This document shows, in pieces, positions 35,134 to 44,454 of a stretch of DNA of 64,000 nucleotides. How positions within the stretch are numbered: position 1 is the first letter of the stretch; every line of letters starts with the position of its first letter. Below the pieces are notes generated by a model that saw only the letters and a list, made by a program, of their open reading frames with translations, searched no databases and was not told the origin of the DNA. Source of the DNA: Sulfuricurvum sp. (GTDB lineage: Bacteria; Campylobacterota; Campylobacteria; Campylobacterales; Sulfurimonadaceae); assembly GCF_028681615.1 (NCBI RefSeq), contig NZ_JAQUHV010000003.1, positions 62,001-126,000 on the forward strand. Direction: 5' to 3'. The translations under genes and the position numbers were made by a program.

Positions 35134-36426
35134 ATGACATTTACCGATTTAAATCTAGTCGAGCCGTTGCTCAAAGCCATTCATGATCAAGGCTATACGA
35201 TTCCCACTCCCGTTCAGGCACAAGCGATCCCATGTATTTTAGAGGGGCGCGATATGCTTGCCGGAGCACAAACCGGTACGGGTAAAACTGCAGGATTTAC
35301 GTTGCCGTTGCTGCAAATTCTCAGTGCTCAAAAAAACCCGAAAACGCATCGAAAAATTCGTGCGTTAATCCTTACTCCGACACGTGAACTTGCAGCACAG
35401 GTAGGTGAGAGCGTCAAACTCTACGGAAAATATCTCCCTCTTAAAAGTGCCGTTATTTTCGGCGGTGTGGGGATAAATCCTCAAATTACAATGCTGCGCA
35501 ACGGGATCGATATCCTCATCGCTACACCGGGCCGTCTGCTCGATCATGTAGGGCAGGGTACGGTTGATCTCAGCGGAGTGGAAGTTTTCGTCCTTGACGA
35601 AGCCGACCGTATGCTTGATATGGGATTTATACGCGATATCCGCCGTGTCATTACCATCCTCCCGAAAAATCGTCAAAACCTTCTTTTTTCGGCAACCTAT
35701 TCGGATGAGATCAAAACATTGGCAAATACTTTGCTTCGTAATCCTGCCGAGGTTGAAGTGGCACGTCGAAATACTTCGAGTGAGTTGGTTAAACAAAGTG
35801 TCATTCTTGTCGATTGCAAACGCAAAAGCGCATTGCTCGGAGAAATGATCGGAAAACATAAATGGGAACAGGTTCTCGTCTTTACCCGTACCAAACACGG
35901 TGCCAATAAACTGACTGAATACTTCCAAAAAATCGGGATCACTTCCGCAGCGATTCACGGTAATAAAAGTCAGGCTGCACGGACAAAAGCACTCGATGAT
36001 TTTAAACGCAGTTCGGTAAGAGTCCTCGTTGCAACTGATATTGCCGCACGCGGGATCGATATTGATGCACTGCCTCATGTCGTTAATTTCGAACTCCCGA
36101 ACATTGCAGAAGACTATGTCCACCGTATAGGTCGCACAGGCCGCGCGGGATGTGAGGGGGAAGCCATTTCACTGGTATGTGTCGATGAAGCCGATTACCT
36201 CAAAGGGATCGAAAAATTGATTAACAAAAAGCTTGATAGCCGCATTATAGAAGGGTATGAACCGGATCCTTCGATCAAAGCAGAACCGATTCAACGGGGC
36301 CGAGGCGGTGCAGGCGGAGGTGGAAACCGTGGAGGAAACGGCGGAGATCGCGGTGGAAAACCGACACAAAAACGAGACAGCGGACGGCATGAACCGAAAC
36401 GTCGCGATAACGATCGACGACATTAA
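35134..36426 (+). CDS. rhlE: DEAD-box ATP-dependent RNA helicase (RhlE type)
   Basis: A cytoplasmic RNA helicase of 430 residues. I use the ATG at 35134 ([13 protein letters not shown]), preceded by AAAGGAATACC; a longer frame from 35101 lacks a site. Motifs in order: Q motif ([10 protein letters not shown]), AQTGTGKT (Walker A), [18 protein letters not shown] (DEAD), [16 protein letters not shown] and [10 protein letters not shown]. The C-terminus is a Gly/Arg-rich RNA-binding tail ([14 protein letters not shown], then basic residues). RhlE helicases act in ribosome assembly and mRNA turnover, often in the cold. The leader of about 200 bases is longer than for most genes here. Confidence 0.95.
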   Translation: MTFTDLNLVEPLLKAIHDQGYTIPTPVQAQAIPCILEGRDMLAGAQTGTGKTAGFTLPLLQILSAQKNPKTHRKIRALILTPTRELAAQVGESVKLYGKYLPLKSAVIFGGVGINPQITMLRNGIDILIATPGRLLDHVGQGTVDLSGVEVFVLDEADRMLDMGFIRDIRRVITILPKNRQNLLFSATYSDEIKTLANTLLRNPAEVEVARRNTSSELVKQSVILVDCKRKSALLGEMIGKHKWEQVLVFTRTKHGANKLTEYFQKIGITSAAIHGNKSQAARTKALDDFKRSSVRVLVATDIAARGIDIDALPHVVNFELPNIAEDYVHRIGRTGRAGCEGEAISLVCVDEADYLKGIEKLINKKLDSRIIEGYEPDPSIKAEPIQRGRGGAGGGGNRGGNGGDRGGKPTQKRDSGRHEPKRRDNDRRH

Positions 36427-36514
36427 ATCAAATTATTTCGCAATAAGGATAACTTTTATCTTTAGCGTTGTACAATAAAATAAATACTCTTTGGAAAAGA
36501 TTGTCGGAGTGAGA

Positions 36515-38779
36515 TTGATACGGGTTTTCCTTTTTCTACTTATAAGCATAACGAGCGTTCTAGAGGGGAGTACTCTGGAAAAAGTCTCTGTTCAGCTTGA
36601 TTGGAAATATCAGTTTGAATATGCAGGTTATATTGCAGCAAAAGAAAAAGGATATTATCGCGATGCCGGACTGGATGTCGAATTGCGTGAATATCGTGAA
36701 GGGACGGATGTCGTCACTGACGTTTTAAATCGAAAAAGCAACTACGGTATCTATAACAGCAGTATTGTTGTGGATAACGGAAAAATCAAACCGATTATTG
36801 TGATGGCAACCTATTTACAACATTCTCCTTTGGTACTCATTACCCGAAAGGGGATTGATAATCCGGCTGCTTTAGTCGGAAAAACAATCATGGTAACCCA
36901 AAATGAACTCAAGCACAGTTCACTGTCGCTTCTCTTATCTCATTTCGATATCACCTCACGTAATGCCCGTTTTGTCGATCAGACATTCAGTATCGATCCT
37001 TTTGTCCGGGGTGAAGTTGATGCAATGAGTGCGTATCGTTCTAACCAGCTTTATTTTCTCGATAAGATGCAGATACCTTATGAAATCATTGATCCGGTGG
37101 AATACGGATTTATTATGAATGCCGGAAATTTATTCACTTCACAAAAAGAAGCGATCGAATATCCCCAAAGAACACAGAAATTTATCGATGCCACGAATCG
37201 TGGATGGGAATATGCGATGCAGCACCCTGGAGAAATGATCGATATTTTGATTCAGAAATATCACGTACCGAAATCTTCTGAGGCTCTTGCATACGAATCC
37301 AAAGTGATTCAAAAATTAATGATGACCGATTTGTACACTATCGGAGAAACCAATGAAGAGTTGACAACCCGTTTGTATAAACAGCTTATACGGGCGGGTA
37401 TAATACGTGAGGATCAGCAACTCGGACATTTTTTATTCCGTGATATTGCAGCCGCTTCAACGAACAGTATTCAGCTCACTGCAAATGAAAAGCTCTACCT
37501 TCTACAAAAGAAAAAATTGTTGATGTGTACTGACCCGGAATGGTATCCGTTTGAAGCGATTCGTAATGGACAACATATCGGGATTGCCGGGGATGTCATT
37601 AAAATATTCGAACAAAAGATCGGGATCTCGATCACACTTGTTAAAACGACTTCATGGGATGAGTCGTTACGTTTGGCTAAAAATCGGCAGTGTGATATTC
37701 TTTCATTGGCTTCTGCAACTCCGAGCCGTTTAAAATATATGAATTTTTCTACCCCCTATATTACACTTCCAATCGTTATGGCGACGACTATGGATAAACC
37801 GTTTACCGGGGATATTGCAACACTTACGCATCAAAAACTGGGTGCTGTAAAAGGGTATGCAATTACGGAAAAACTAAAAACACTTTATCCTGAACTTGAA
37901 ATTGTTGAAGTTAAGACGATAACTGAGGGACTCCGTAAAGTAGAAAACGGAGAGATATATGGATATATCGATAATCTCATCGTGATTTCTGCGTATATTC
38001 AAAAAGAATACACCGGTGTCTTAAAAGTTTCGTCTCGTCTGGATGATAAAGTTGAACTTGCAATAGCGACCCGTAATGATGAGCCTGTATTAGGGGATAT
38101 TTTCCAGAAACTTGTCAATCAGCTTGATGATTCTATGATGCAGAAGATTTATAACCGTTGGACATCAACGATAGAACAGGTAGCCTGGATAGATCAGAAA
38201 GTTGCTTGGAAAATTTTTGCTGTTGTTTTATTGGGAATCTTAGCATTTATGTGGAGATATTATATTCTTAAGAGATATAACGTCAAGCTTCTTGAACTGT
38301 CAGTGACCGATAAACTCACAGGATTGTATAATCGACAAAAAACGGATGAAAAGCTGGGCGAAGAACAGCGGAAAGTGGATCGCTATCCAGACTACCTCTG
38401 TAGTATTATGTTAATTGACGTCGATTATTTTAAATCGGTGAACGATCGGTACGGTCATCAGACCGGAGACACTGTTTTACGGCTGCTTGCTCATATTTTC
38501 AAAACAGCCCTTCGTGAAACCGATGTAATTGGACGATGGGGAGGAGAAGAGTTCATTGTTATTCTTTCTCATACGTCGAGTGAGCAGGCGAGTATTGTTG
38601 CCGAAAATCTTCGTCAGACGGTAGAAACATATCCTTTTGATTTGGATCAGCCTATTACGATCAGTGTCGGTATCGGAAGACTTAAACAGTCTCAGTCCGT
38701 CCATGAAAATATTGCGTATATCGATGAAGCTCTGTATGAAGCTAAAAAAAGTGGACGTAATAGAGTATGTACAGGATGA
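36515..38779 (+). CDS. Diguanylate cyclase with two periplasmic binding-protein domains (NMT1/THI5 + SBP3)
   Basis: A roughly 754-residue membrane protein. I prefer the TTG at 36515, with GGAG 5 bases upstream and the signal sequence IRVFLFLLISITSVLEG directly after it; a TTG at 36491 is possible. First comes an NMT1/THI5-like domain (about 20-310, VQLDWKYQFEYAGYIAAKEKG). Second is a family-3 binding domain (about 320-550, CTDPEWYPFEAIRNGQHIG, AVKGYAITEKLK). Then a membrane helix (IFAVVLLGILAFMWRYY) and a GGDEF domain with LTGLYNRQKTDE, RETD inhibitory site and RWGGEEF. Two different small-molecule sensors thus control one cyclase. Confidence 0.93.
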   Translation: MIRVFLFLLISITSVLEGSTLEKVSVQLDWKYQFEYAGYIAAKEKGYYRDAGLDVELREYREGTDVVTDVLNRKSNYGIYNSSIVVDNGKIKPIIVMATYLQHSPLVLITRKGIDNPAALVGKTIMVTQNELKHSSLSLLLSHFDITSRNARFVDQTFSIDPFVRGEVDAMSAYRSNQLYFLDKMQIPYEIIDPVEYGFIMNAGNLFTSQKEAIEYPQRTQKFIDATNRGWEYAMQHPGEMIDILIQKYHVPKSSEALAYESKVIQKLMMTDLYTIGETNEELTTRLYKQLIRAGIIREDQQLGHFLFRDIAAASTNSIQLTANEKLYLLQKKKLLMCTDPEWYPFEAIRNGQHIGIAGDVIKIFEQKIGISITLVKTTSWDESLRLAKNRQCDILSLASATPSRLKYMNFSTPYITLPIVMATTMDKPFTGDIATLTHQKLGAVKGYAITEKLKTLYPELEIVEVKTITEGLRKVENGEIYGYIDNLIVISAYIQKEYTGVLKVSSRLDDKVELAIATRNDEPVLGDIFQKLVNQLDDSMMQKIYNRWTSTIEQVAWIDQKVAWKIFAVVLLGILAFMWRYYILKRYNVKLLELSVTDKLTGLYNRQKTDEKLGEEQRKVDRYPDYLCSIMLIDVDYFKSVNDRYGHQTGDTVLRLLAHIFKTALRETDVIGRWGGEEFIVILSHTSSEQASIVAENLRQTVETYPFDLDQPITISVGIGRLKQSQSVHENIAYIDEALYEAKKSGRNRVCTG

Positions 38780-38797
38780 TTTCAAATCATAGATTAA

Positions 38798-39400
38798 ATG
38801 GGTGATATGAAAGCTCTGACTAACGCGAAAATCATTTTAATCGGAGCCTCTACCGGGGGGCCAGGTATAATTGAAAAGCTAATCACCGCATTGCCTCGAA
38901 ACTTCTCCGTGCCTGTATGCATCGTACAGCATTTCCCCTCTGAACTAACTCCCTCATTTGTTGCACGGCTTCAAACCTGTACCTCCAATCGTGTAGTTGA
39001 ATCCGTAGACGGATTGATTTTAGAAGCGGGAATGATGGTTGTGGCAAAAGGGGGTGTCCATCTGGGCTTTAGTGTCGGTGACGATAGACGGCCGATAATA
39101 CGCCAAAGCATGAATGGAATTCGACATGATTTTATACCGAGCGTAGATGTAATGATGCTCAGTGCTGCAGAGGTATATGAACCCAACTCCATTTTATCCA
39201 TTCTTCTTACCGGTATTGGAGATGACGGGGCTGATGGGATGGTACAAATCAAAACCTTAGGGGGACTGAGTGTTTGTCAGGATGAAAAAAGTTGTGCGGT
39301 GTTCGGGATGCCGGGACGGGCGATTGAACGCGGCGGTGCAAATGCAGTCTTATCCGTGGATGAGATTATCGAAACGATCATACGGTTTGGTACGCGATGA
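38798..39400 (+). CDS. cheB: CheB-type methylesterase domain protein without receiver
   Basis: A 200-residue protein consisting only of the CheB catalytic domain, which removes methyl groups from (and deamidates) chemoreceptors. The catalytic triad is visible: Ser18 (IGASTGGP), His45 (VQHFPS) and the Asp in LLTGIGDDGADG. The phosphorylated receiver that normally gates CheB is absent, as in Helicobacter/Campylobacter-type CheB, so activity would not depend on CheA phosphorylation. The start is uncertain between 38798 and an ATG at 38807. It overlaps cheR by 4 bases. Confidence 0.93.
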   Translation: MGDMKALTNAKIILIGASTGGPGIIEKLITALPRNFSVPVCIVQHFPSELTPSFVARLQTCTSNRVVESVDGLILEAGMMVVAKGGVHLGFSVGDDRRPIIRQSMNGIRHDFIPSVDVMMLSAAEVYEPNSILSILLTGIGDDGADGMVQIKTLGGLSVCQDEKSCAVFGMPGRAIERGGANAVLSVDEIIETIIRFGTR

Positions 39401-40158
39401 AAGAAACCGTAATAACATCTCTTTTGGAACGGATACAAAAAGAGACGGGCATTGTTCTCTCCCGCCAAACGGACCGCGATAGAATTAGCCGATATCTCGA
39501 TAACGGAGGCGAAATTCCGGGCTCCGCTGAGGTTCTTCCTGTCTCATTGATCAATCTTGTGACGACAAACGAGACCTATTTTGAACGTGAAGCACACCAT
39601 TTTGATCGTTTGATCGAAGAGATTCTACCCAATTTAGACGCTCTTGATCCTCAAAAACCGATCCGTATACTCTCGGCTCCGTGTTCAAGCGGAGAGGAGA
39701 GTTATTCAATTGCATTACGATTGTCTGCCTCTTCGGTGAAATTTTCACGTCCCATTGAAATAATCGGTATTGATATCTCTGAAGAGATGATACAGAAAGC
39801 ACGTAAAGGGGTCTATTCGCCACGATCGGTACATGCTTTAGGCCAAAGTGTACTGGAACGTTATTTTACTTGTGTGGACGGTTACTATCACATTCTCCCT
39901 TTTTCATCTCTAAGCGTTCGATTTGTATCCGGAAATGTATTTGATCCGGCGTTGTGGAATTCATTAGGGAGTTTCGATGTCATTTTTAGCCGAAACATGA
40001 TGATCTATTTTGATTCGCTAAAAAACAGAGAACTGCTAAAACGGTTTAAGGAACATTTGAGAGGCTATTTGATCCTTGGACATGCCGATGATCATATGCA
40101 GGCAAAAGAGTTATTTACCCCTCTGCGTACAGAGCGAGGGGTAATTTATCATGTTTAG
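39397..40158 (+). CDS. cheR: Chemotaxis protein methyltransferase CheR
   Basis: A 253-residue SAM-dependent methyltransferase that methylates glutamates on chemoreceptors. A short N-terminal helical domain is followed by [15 protein letters not shown], the SAM-binding loop [30 protein letters not shown] and [14 protein letters not shown]. It overlaps cheB (ATGA) and converges on the MCP gene with overlapping stop codons. Together with the receiver-less CheB it forms an adaptation pair; kinase and coupling genes must lie elsewhere. Confidence 0.95.
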   Translation: MKETVITSLLERIQKETGIVLSRQTDRDRISRYLDNGGEIPGSAEVLPVSLINLVTTNETYFEREAHHFDRLIEEILPNLDALDPQKPIRILSAPCSSGEESYSIALRLSASSVKFSRPIEIIGIDISEEMIQKARKGVYSPRSVHALGQSVLERYFTCVDGYYHILPFSSLSVRFVSGNVFDPALWNSLGSFDVIFSRNMMIYFDSLKNRELLKRFKEHLRGYLILGHADDHMQAKELFTPLRTERGVIYHV

Positions 40159-41759
40159 GTTCTAAAAACGGTGATTTGAGCGGTTAACTGCTCGGTCATC
40201 TGGTGCAGATGCTCTGCCGCTGCGGCAATCTCTTCGACACTGCGGGCATTTGAAGTGGACAGTTCATTGATATTACCGATTTTCTTGATGATCGATTCGG
40301 TAGTGGCTGCATTGTTTTGTGTATCGTTGGAGAGTTTTTCAATCGCATTGACAGTGTCAGCTAACGCTTCAACTGCAATTTCGGTATGATCATTTACTTC
40401 AGCCGATGCTTCTACCAAACTCTCGATACGTTTGGTATTGTGGTTCATTTGATCGGTAATGTCATTGATCGACTGGACAATGACATTGACGGTAGCATTC
40501 GTTTCGACGAGACTTTTTTGGGTTCGTTCAGCCAGTTTGCGTACTTCATCGGCAACGACGGCAAACCCGCGTCCGTGTTCTCCGGCCCGTGCCGCTTCGA
40601 TTGCTGCATTAAGCGCGAGAAGATTGGTTTGATCGGCGATATCTGCGATAACGGTCAGAACCTGTTTGACTTGAGACGCTTCTTGGGAAAGTGAGTTGAG
40701 GCGGTCATTAATCTCTCCTTCCATTTGTACGGTAAGGGAAAGCTGCTCAATAGTGTTATGTAGAGCCGATTGTGCTTCTTGGAGATTTTCACGGGCACCG
40801 ACCGCTTTTTCACGTACGATTTTTGATTCAGCGGCAGAAGCTTTCATCGTCTCTTTCATTTGATCGGATTCGGTTGTGGTTTGTGCCACGATTTTAGCTT
40901 CCGATTCTGCCGCTTTACCGATACTGAGTGTCGTAGCCGAAAGTTCGGCAGAGACAGAGAGATTTTCACTCGAAGCAGAGCGGATACCTTGGAATGCCTG
41001 ACGGAGCATTTTTACGAGCTCATTAAGATTACGGCCCATTTGTGAAAGTTCATCGTTTCCTTCGACTTTAGCATCTTTAGTAAAGTCTCGATTTTTAGCC
41101 ACTGCTTCTATCGTCTCTTCCAAACGTGAGATAGAATTCATGATATTTTGGATGAGTAAATAAAACATTCCCAGCATAAAAATTGCAATCACTGCGATAA
41201 TAATTTCGATTGTTATTGCATTAGAATTAAGGGTTGCCAGATTTTTTTCTTGCATTGATTTTACTAATGACAAAATATCATTATTTAATGTATCATGTTT
41301 TACTTTTGCACCTTTGATAACTTTTTCGAATTCCTTCCCTTCTACTGATTCTTTAAAAGAAGCTGTAAAAATATTACTTTTGTATTGTGACATAATATCG
41401 ATACGGGGTTTATTAAATTCATCCCATTTCTGAACATCAGATTTTAATTTTTCCAAGCGATCTTTATTCTCTTTTGAACGGGTAATAGCTGAAAGATCAT
41501 CTAATGCTTTTGTTAATTTTTGAATTCTTGTATGATAGTTATCTAAGCTATTTTGATCAAAATGTATTTGATACCCCCGAATTTCCATCAATGCACCATT
41601 TGTGTGTGCCCGGATATCAGCCAGTAAAACCATTCTTTCGGCAGTTTTTATAGCATCTTTATTATTACTTGAAGCTAGATAGCCTAAGACTAAAAAAGTC
41701 GTAAAGCTTAGCGCCATTAAAGCGATCAGTTTACCTTTGATTGTAGAAAGATTAAACAT
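40155..41759 (-). CDS. Methyl-accepting chemotaxis protein (transmembrane)
   Basis: A 534-residue inner-membrane chemoreceptor. Helix 1 (about 10-28), a periplasmic helical-bundle sensor (about 30-185, rich in [10 protein letters not shown]-like helices), helix 2 (about 186-208, [20 protein letters not shown]), HAMP (about 210-262) and the signalling domain with tip [19 protein letters not shown]. The C-terminus ends in ITVFRT, without the CheR-binding pentapeptide. The ligand is unknown. It faces the cheBR pair with overlapping stop codons, which may reflect functional linkage. Confidence 0.95.
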   Translation of the reverse strand: MFNLSTIKGKLIALMALSFTTFLVLGYLASSNNKDAIKTAERMVLLADIRAHTNGALMEIRGYQIHFDQNSLDNYHTRIQKLTKALDDLSAITRSKENKDRLEKLKSDVQKWDEFNKPRIDIMSQYKSNIFTASFKESVEGKEFEKVIKGAKVKHDTLNNDILSLVKSMQEKNLATLNSNAITIEIIIAVIAIFMLGMFYLLIQNIMNSISRLEETIEAVAKNRDFTKDAKVEGNDELSQMGRNLNELVKMLRQAFQGIRSASSENLSVSAELSATTLSIGKAAESEAKIVAQTTTESDQMKETMKASAAESKIVREKAVGARENLQEAQSALHNTIEQLSLTVQMEGEINDRLNSLSQEASQVKQVLTVIADIADQTNLLALNAAIEAARAGEHGRGFAVVADEVRKLAERTQKSLVETNATVNVIVQSINDITDQMNHNTKRIESLVEASAEVNDHTEIAVEALADTVNAIEKLSNDTQNNAATTESIIKKIGNINELSTSNARSVEEIAAAAEHLHQMTEQLTAQITVFRT

Positions 41760-41788
41760 ATGTATCCTCTGTCCGAATTAATTGTTAA

Positions 41789-41794
41789 AGTATA
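41789..41794 (-). promoter_or_regulatory. -10 box of the MCP gene
   Basis: TATACT on the minus strand in ATGATATACTTTAAC, 29 bases before the ATG at 41759; GAGGATAC is the ribosome site. Confidence 0.45.
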
Positions 41795-42025
41795 TCATAG
41801 ACGATTAAGCTTCTGCTCAAAGATTCAAATAAATCGCTAGTCGAATCATCATTATTTCTGTATCTAAAGGTTTTGGAAACAGATAGCTTTGAGCCTGTAA
41901 ACAGCCGTTTTCGGGCAGATTTTTTTTTGCTTTATAGTCTCGATAACCCAAATTTTCTATCCATTTTATGATCATTGACGTTATAATTGCTTAAAAAAGT
42001 ATCTGCTACAGGATAAACAAAATTT

Positions 42026-42220
42026 TTACTGGTTCGCCGGGGGAGGAGTGAACTGATTTTCTTTATATTCTTTGGATATTTTCCGAAGTTCTGAATCCAT
42101 GGTTTTTGGGGGTACTTTGGGAGGATAAACAGGAAGAACAAAAGCCAATAGGATAAAAATCAGACTAAAGATGATACCGCTTAGAAGTGCGAGTACAATT
42201 TTTAGTTTTTCATCATCCAT
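42026..42220 (-). CDS. Small membrane protein (64 aa)
   Basis: A strong ribosome site (GGAGGGATAC) precedes the ATG at 42220. The product has one long hydrophobic helix (VLALLSGIIFSLIFILLAFVLP), then a Pro-rich hinge (PVYPPKVPPK) and a charged cytoplasmic or periplasmic tail (ELRKISKEYKEN). I recognise no family. It lies 44 bases downstream of the SLT-type gene on the same strand and may share its transcript. Confidence 0.7.
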   Translation of the reverse strand: MDDEKLKIVLALLSGIIFSLIFILLAFVLPVYPPKVPPKTMDSELRKISKEYKENQFTPPPANQ

Positions 42221-42264
42221 GTATCCCTCCGCGCTGTGTGTGGAGGTATTATACTATAAATTAA

Positions 42265-42801
42265 TTAGGAGAGTTTGCCGGAAGAGACAAGATGGTTGAC
42301 GATATCCATGTTTTTCATAACACGTGCGTAATAAGGGTGATTGACCGACCCACCGTTATAACCGCTGATAGCATTGAATTTATCAGGGCGCTGTTGATGC
42401 AGTAAGATGACATAATAGGTTGCAACTTTTGCGGAGAGTTTGATATCGCCCAATAACCGTCCGGCTAATTGCACATCGGTAAGGCTATTGAGCCAGCGGA
42501 GTTTTTTGACATTTTGTGCCACATGGCGTGCTGTAGCAACTTGAATTTGCATTGGCCCCAAGGATGCTTTGGTAAATGATTTTTTATGTCGGAAGTCACC
42601 GATGGTATTTTTTCCTGCACTACTCTCTGTTAAACAAATCGCACTTACAGTATTTTCGTAGGTTTTGCCGTTTTTATCAGGGATAGATTTTGCAACGTCT
42701 CGTACGGTTTGTAAAACATGAAGTTGTTTAGGGGTCATCGTGTCACCGAAAAGCGACAAGGTCAGTAGTAGAATAAGGGAAAGAAATCTCAAAAGTTGCA
42801 C
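42265..42801 (-). CDS. Exported lytic transglycosylase-like (SLT domain) protein
   Basis: A 178-residue periplasmic protein with signal peptide MQLLRFLSLILLLTLSLFGD. The SLT fold is indicated by the catalytic Glu in ICLTESSAGKN, the motif ASLGPMQIQVATA and, near the end, FNAISGYNGGSVNHPYYARV. It would cleave peptidoglycan glycan strands. Small size and the absence of further domains suggest a dedicated enzyme, for example for inserting an envelope machine; no such machine lies adjacent. Confidence 0.87.
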   Translation of the reverse strand: MQLLRFLSLILLLTLSLFGDTMTPKQLHVLQTVRDVAKSIPDKNGKTYENTVSAICLTESSAGKNTIGDFRHKKSFTKASLGPMQIQVATARHVAQNVKKLRWLNSLTDVQLAGRLLGDIKLSAKVATYYVILLHQQRPDKFNAISGYNGGSVNHPYYARVMKNMDIVNHLVSSGKLS

Positions 42802-43146
42802 CTCGTAAATGGAATGTGAAATTTTAGGGTACTACGGAGCGGATAACAATGGTGTGACCTTTCTAAATGAATATGTTAAGAAAATGTAATAGAAAAGGTG
42901 GATGTACCACCTTGTAGAGGGAAAGCTGTGATTAAGTTTGGCTTAATTAACTGGTAAATAGCGTTATAAAATATTATAAATGCATGCTGTTGTTTAAGTT
43001 TCAATGTATAAAGTTTTATAAAAGTGTCAAAAAAAAAGGTAAAAAAATAGCTCATGAGTAAAAATGAAACATTTTTTTGAGACTCATTAATAAAAATAGT
43101 GGAGCAGATGAAACAAGGGAAGAAGTGTTGGAAAGATTACGATCGA
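42802..43146. other. Intergenic region with two inverted repeats (345 bp)
   Basis: No gene is supported. It holds a perfect 7-bp stem-loop (42895-42913) and an A/T-rich hairpin (43054-43087, ATGAGT-AAAAATG against CATTTTT-ACTCAT with a 5-base bulge). A plus-strand frame begins at 43099 but runs antisense to a well-supported membrane protein gene. The region separates two minus-strand units and must contain the promoter of the SLT-type gene. Confidence 0.55.
42895..42913. repeat. Perfect 7-bp inverted repeat
   Basis: AAGGTGG, loop ATGTA, CCACCTT. It is GC-richer than its surroundings and has no T-run on either side, so a terminator is unlikely; it lies 94 bases upstream of the SLT-type start. 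Confidence 0.45.
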
Positions 43147-43440
43147 TTAAGAGTCATTGCTGGTAAGATAGATCCAGTACTCTTTATGACTTTTTCCCTG
43201 ATCAAGAAAGTAGAGTTGCAAAATTGCAACCCGATACAGGGTGATTATCATTTTGGCAAAAGGTATTGCCAGGGAGATAGAAAGCCACCAAGGCTGCTGA
43301 CGATCTCCTTTTGAGAGCATCATCTCTTCGACGCCGATATTCTTGCTTAAATAGAGCCCAAATGCAATTGAAAAGACAAAATTTAAAATAAGTCCGAAAA
43401 TCGCGTACGCAAAAATATCTGGTGAGCCGAAATCGATCAT
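43147..43440 (-). CDS. Small inner-membrane protein (97 aa), downstream of ppa
   Basis: I do not recognise a named family. The protein has two hydrophobic segments: IFAYAIFGLILNFVFSIAFGLYLS (about 9-32) and LSISLAIPFAKMIITLYRVAILQLYFL (about 53-79). They are separated by a polar loop with RQQPWW. It begins 6 bases after the pyrophosphatase stop on the same strand, so it is co-transcribed. An opposite frame from 43099 overlaps it but lacks these features. Confidence 0.75.
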   Translation of the reverse strand: MIDFGSPDIFAYAIFGLILNFVFSIAFGLYLSKNIGVEEMMLSKGDRQQPWWLSISLAIPFAKMIITLYRVAILQLYFLDQGKSHKEYWIYLTSNDS

Positions 43441-43446
43441 GTTTGT

Positions 43447-43968
43447 TTACTCTTTATAGTTTTTAATAGCGTCTTCAAGGATTCTAGCAGCAGAAGCTTT
43501 GTCTTCAAATCCTTTTACTTTAACCCATTTACCCGGTTCAAGCATTTTGTAGGTTTCAAAGAAGTTTTTGATTTTTGCCAATGTATGTTTAGGGATATCG
43601 GCAAGATCTTGAATCTCTTCAAATGTTGGATCAATTTTTGAAGTCGGAACGGCAAGAAGTTTTTCATCGATTCCGCTTTCGTCTTCCATAATTAAAACTC
43701 CGACTAAACGGCAATTTGTTACGCATCCTTCTACCATAGGATATTCGGTAAGGATCAAGATGTCCGCCGGATCACCGTCTTGTGAAAGTGTTTTGTTGAC
43801 AAAGCCGTAGTTTGCCGGATAGTACATAGCCGAATGCATAACGCGGTCAAGTACCAATGCACCGCTCTCTTTTTCAACTTCATACTTGATGTTTGATCCG
43901 CATGCAATCTCAATAATTGCTTTGACTTTATCCGGATTTTCTCCGTAACCGATTTTGCTAAGATCCAT
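43447..43968 (-). CDS. ppa: Inorganic pyrophosphatase
   Basis: Soluble family-I pyrophosphatase of 173 residues, hydrolysing PPi to two phosphates and so pulling biosynthetic reactions forward. Conserved elements are visible: the Lys/Glu strand IKYEVEKESG, DRVMHSAMYYPANYGF, the metal-binding DGDPADILIL and a late VKVKGFEDK. Length and order are normal for the family. GGAGAGAT precedes the ATG. A small membrane protein gene follows closely. Confidence 0.96.
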   Translation of the reverse strand: MDLSKIGYGENPDKVKAIIEIACGSNIKYEVEKESGALVLDRVMHSAMYYPANYGFVNKTLSQDGDPADILILTEYPMVEGCVTNCRLVGVLIMEDESGIDEKLLAVPTSKIDPTFEEIQDLADIPKHTLAKIKNFFETYKMLEPGKWVKVKGFEDKASAARILEDAIKNYKE

Positions 43969-44122
43969 GATATCTCTCCGTCTTAAAAAATGATGCGGAT
44001 TGTAACGAAAGAAACTAAAAGGTTCATTGAAATGAGATTCAGTAAATCTTTTTTAATGAACTTTGTAATAGAATCACGAATCGTGTTACGAATACGCGTG
44101 CAAATTATACAGGGGATAGCGA

Positions 44123-44443
44123 GTGGGATTACTCAATAAAGTAATGAAATATTTTTCAGTATTTCAATCCAACAATGCCCCGAAATCTCTAAACTTTGCA
44201 AGTGAGGGTGCCGTAATGGCTTCTGAAACATCATCGTTAGATCGTATAGAGGGTGCTAAAATAGCAGCAATAGCTGCAGCTTTGCATCATCATGATCTGG
44301 AAAATAATGATGTGAGAGCAAAAGTAGCTGCAATTGCAGCAGCGATCCACCACCATGAAACCGAGAATTCGCAAAATGGCGGTTTACTCGGTGTGGCTGC
44401 AGTGATTGCGGCGATCCACCACCACAACAATCTAATGAAGTAG
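44123..44443 (+). CDS. OadG-tail-like protein with three AAxAAxHHH repeats
   Basis: A 106-residue soluble protein with a GTG start (GGGGATAGCGA upstream). After about 40 polar residues it has three near-copies of one motif: AAIAAALHHH (HHH at 55-57), AAIAAAIHHH (76-78) and AAVIAAIHHH (99-101), spaced 21 and 23 residues. From memory, the same motif occurs once at the C-terminus of the OadG (gamma) subunit of oxaloacetate decarboxylase, where it contacts the alpha subunit and binds zinc. Here the OadG membrane helix is absent and the tail is triplicated. oadA starts 11 bases downstream. I infer an OadA-binding or metallating partner. Confidence 0.8.
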   Translation: MGLLNKVMKYFSVFQSNNAPKSLNFASEGAVMASETSSLDRIEGAKIAAIAAALHHHDLENNDVRAKVAAIAAAIHHHETENSQNGGLLGVAAVIAAIHHHNNLMK

Positions 44444-44454
44444 GGATGACGTAA

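Noticed and set aside
38776-38790. Near-palindrome ATGATTTCAAATCAT before cheB
   Set aside because: It overlaps the stop of the upstream gene, is AT-rich and is not linked to a promoter, so chance is the simplest reading.
41932-42141. Second minus-strand frame overlapping the 64-residue membrane protein
   Set aside because: It overlaps in another frame and lacks a ribosome site, whereas the frame starting at 42220 has GGAGGGATAC.
42895-42913. Rho-independent terminator
   Set aside because: The stem is perfect but no T-run follows on either strand, so it is listed only as a repeat.
43099-43314. Plus-strand open frame of 71 codons
   Set aside because: It runs antisense to the membrane protein gene at 43147-43440, which has hydrophobic segments and sits 6 bases behind ppa. 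The plus frame has no recognisable features.
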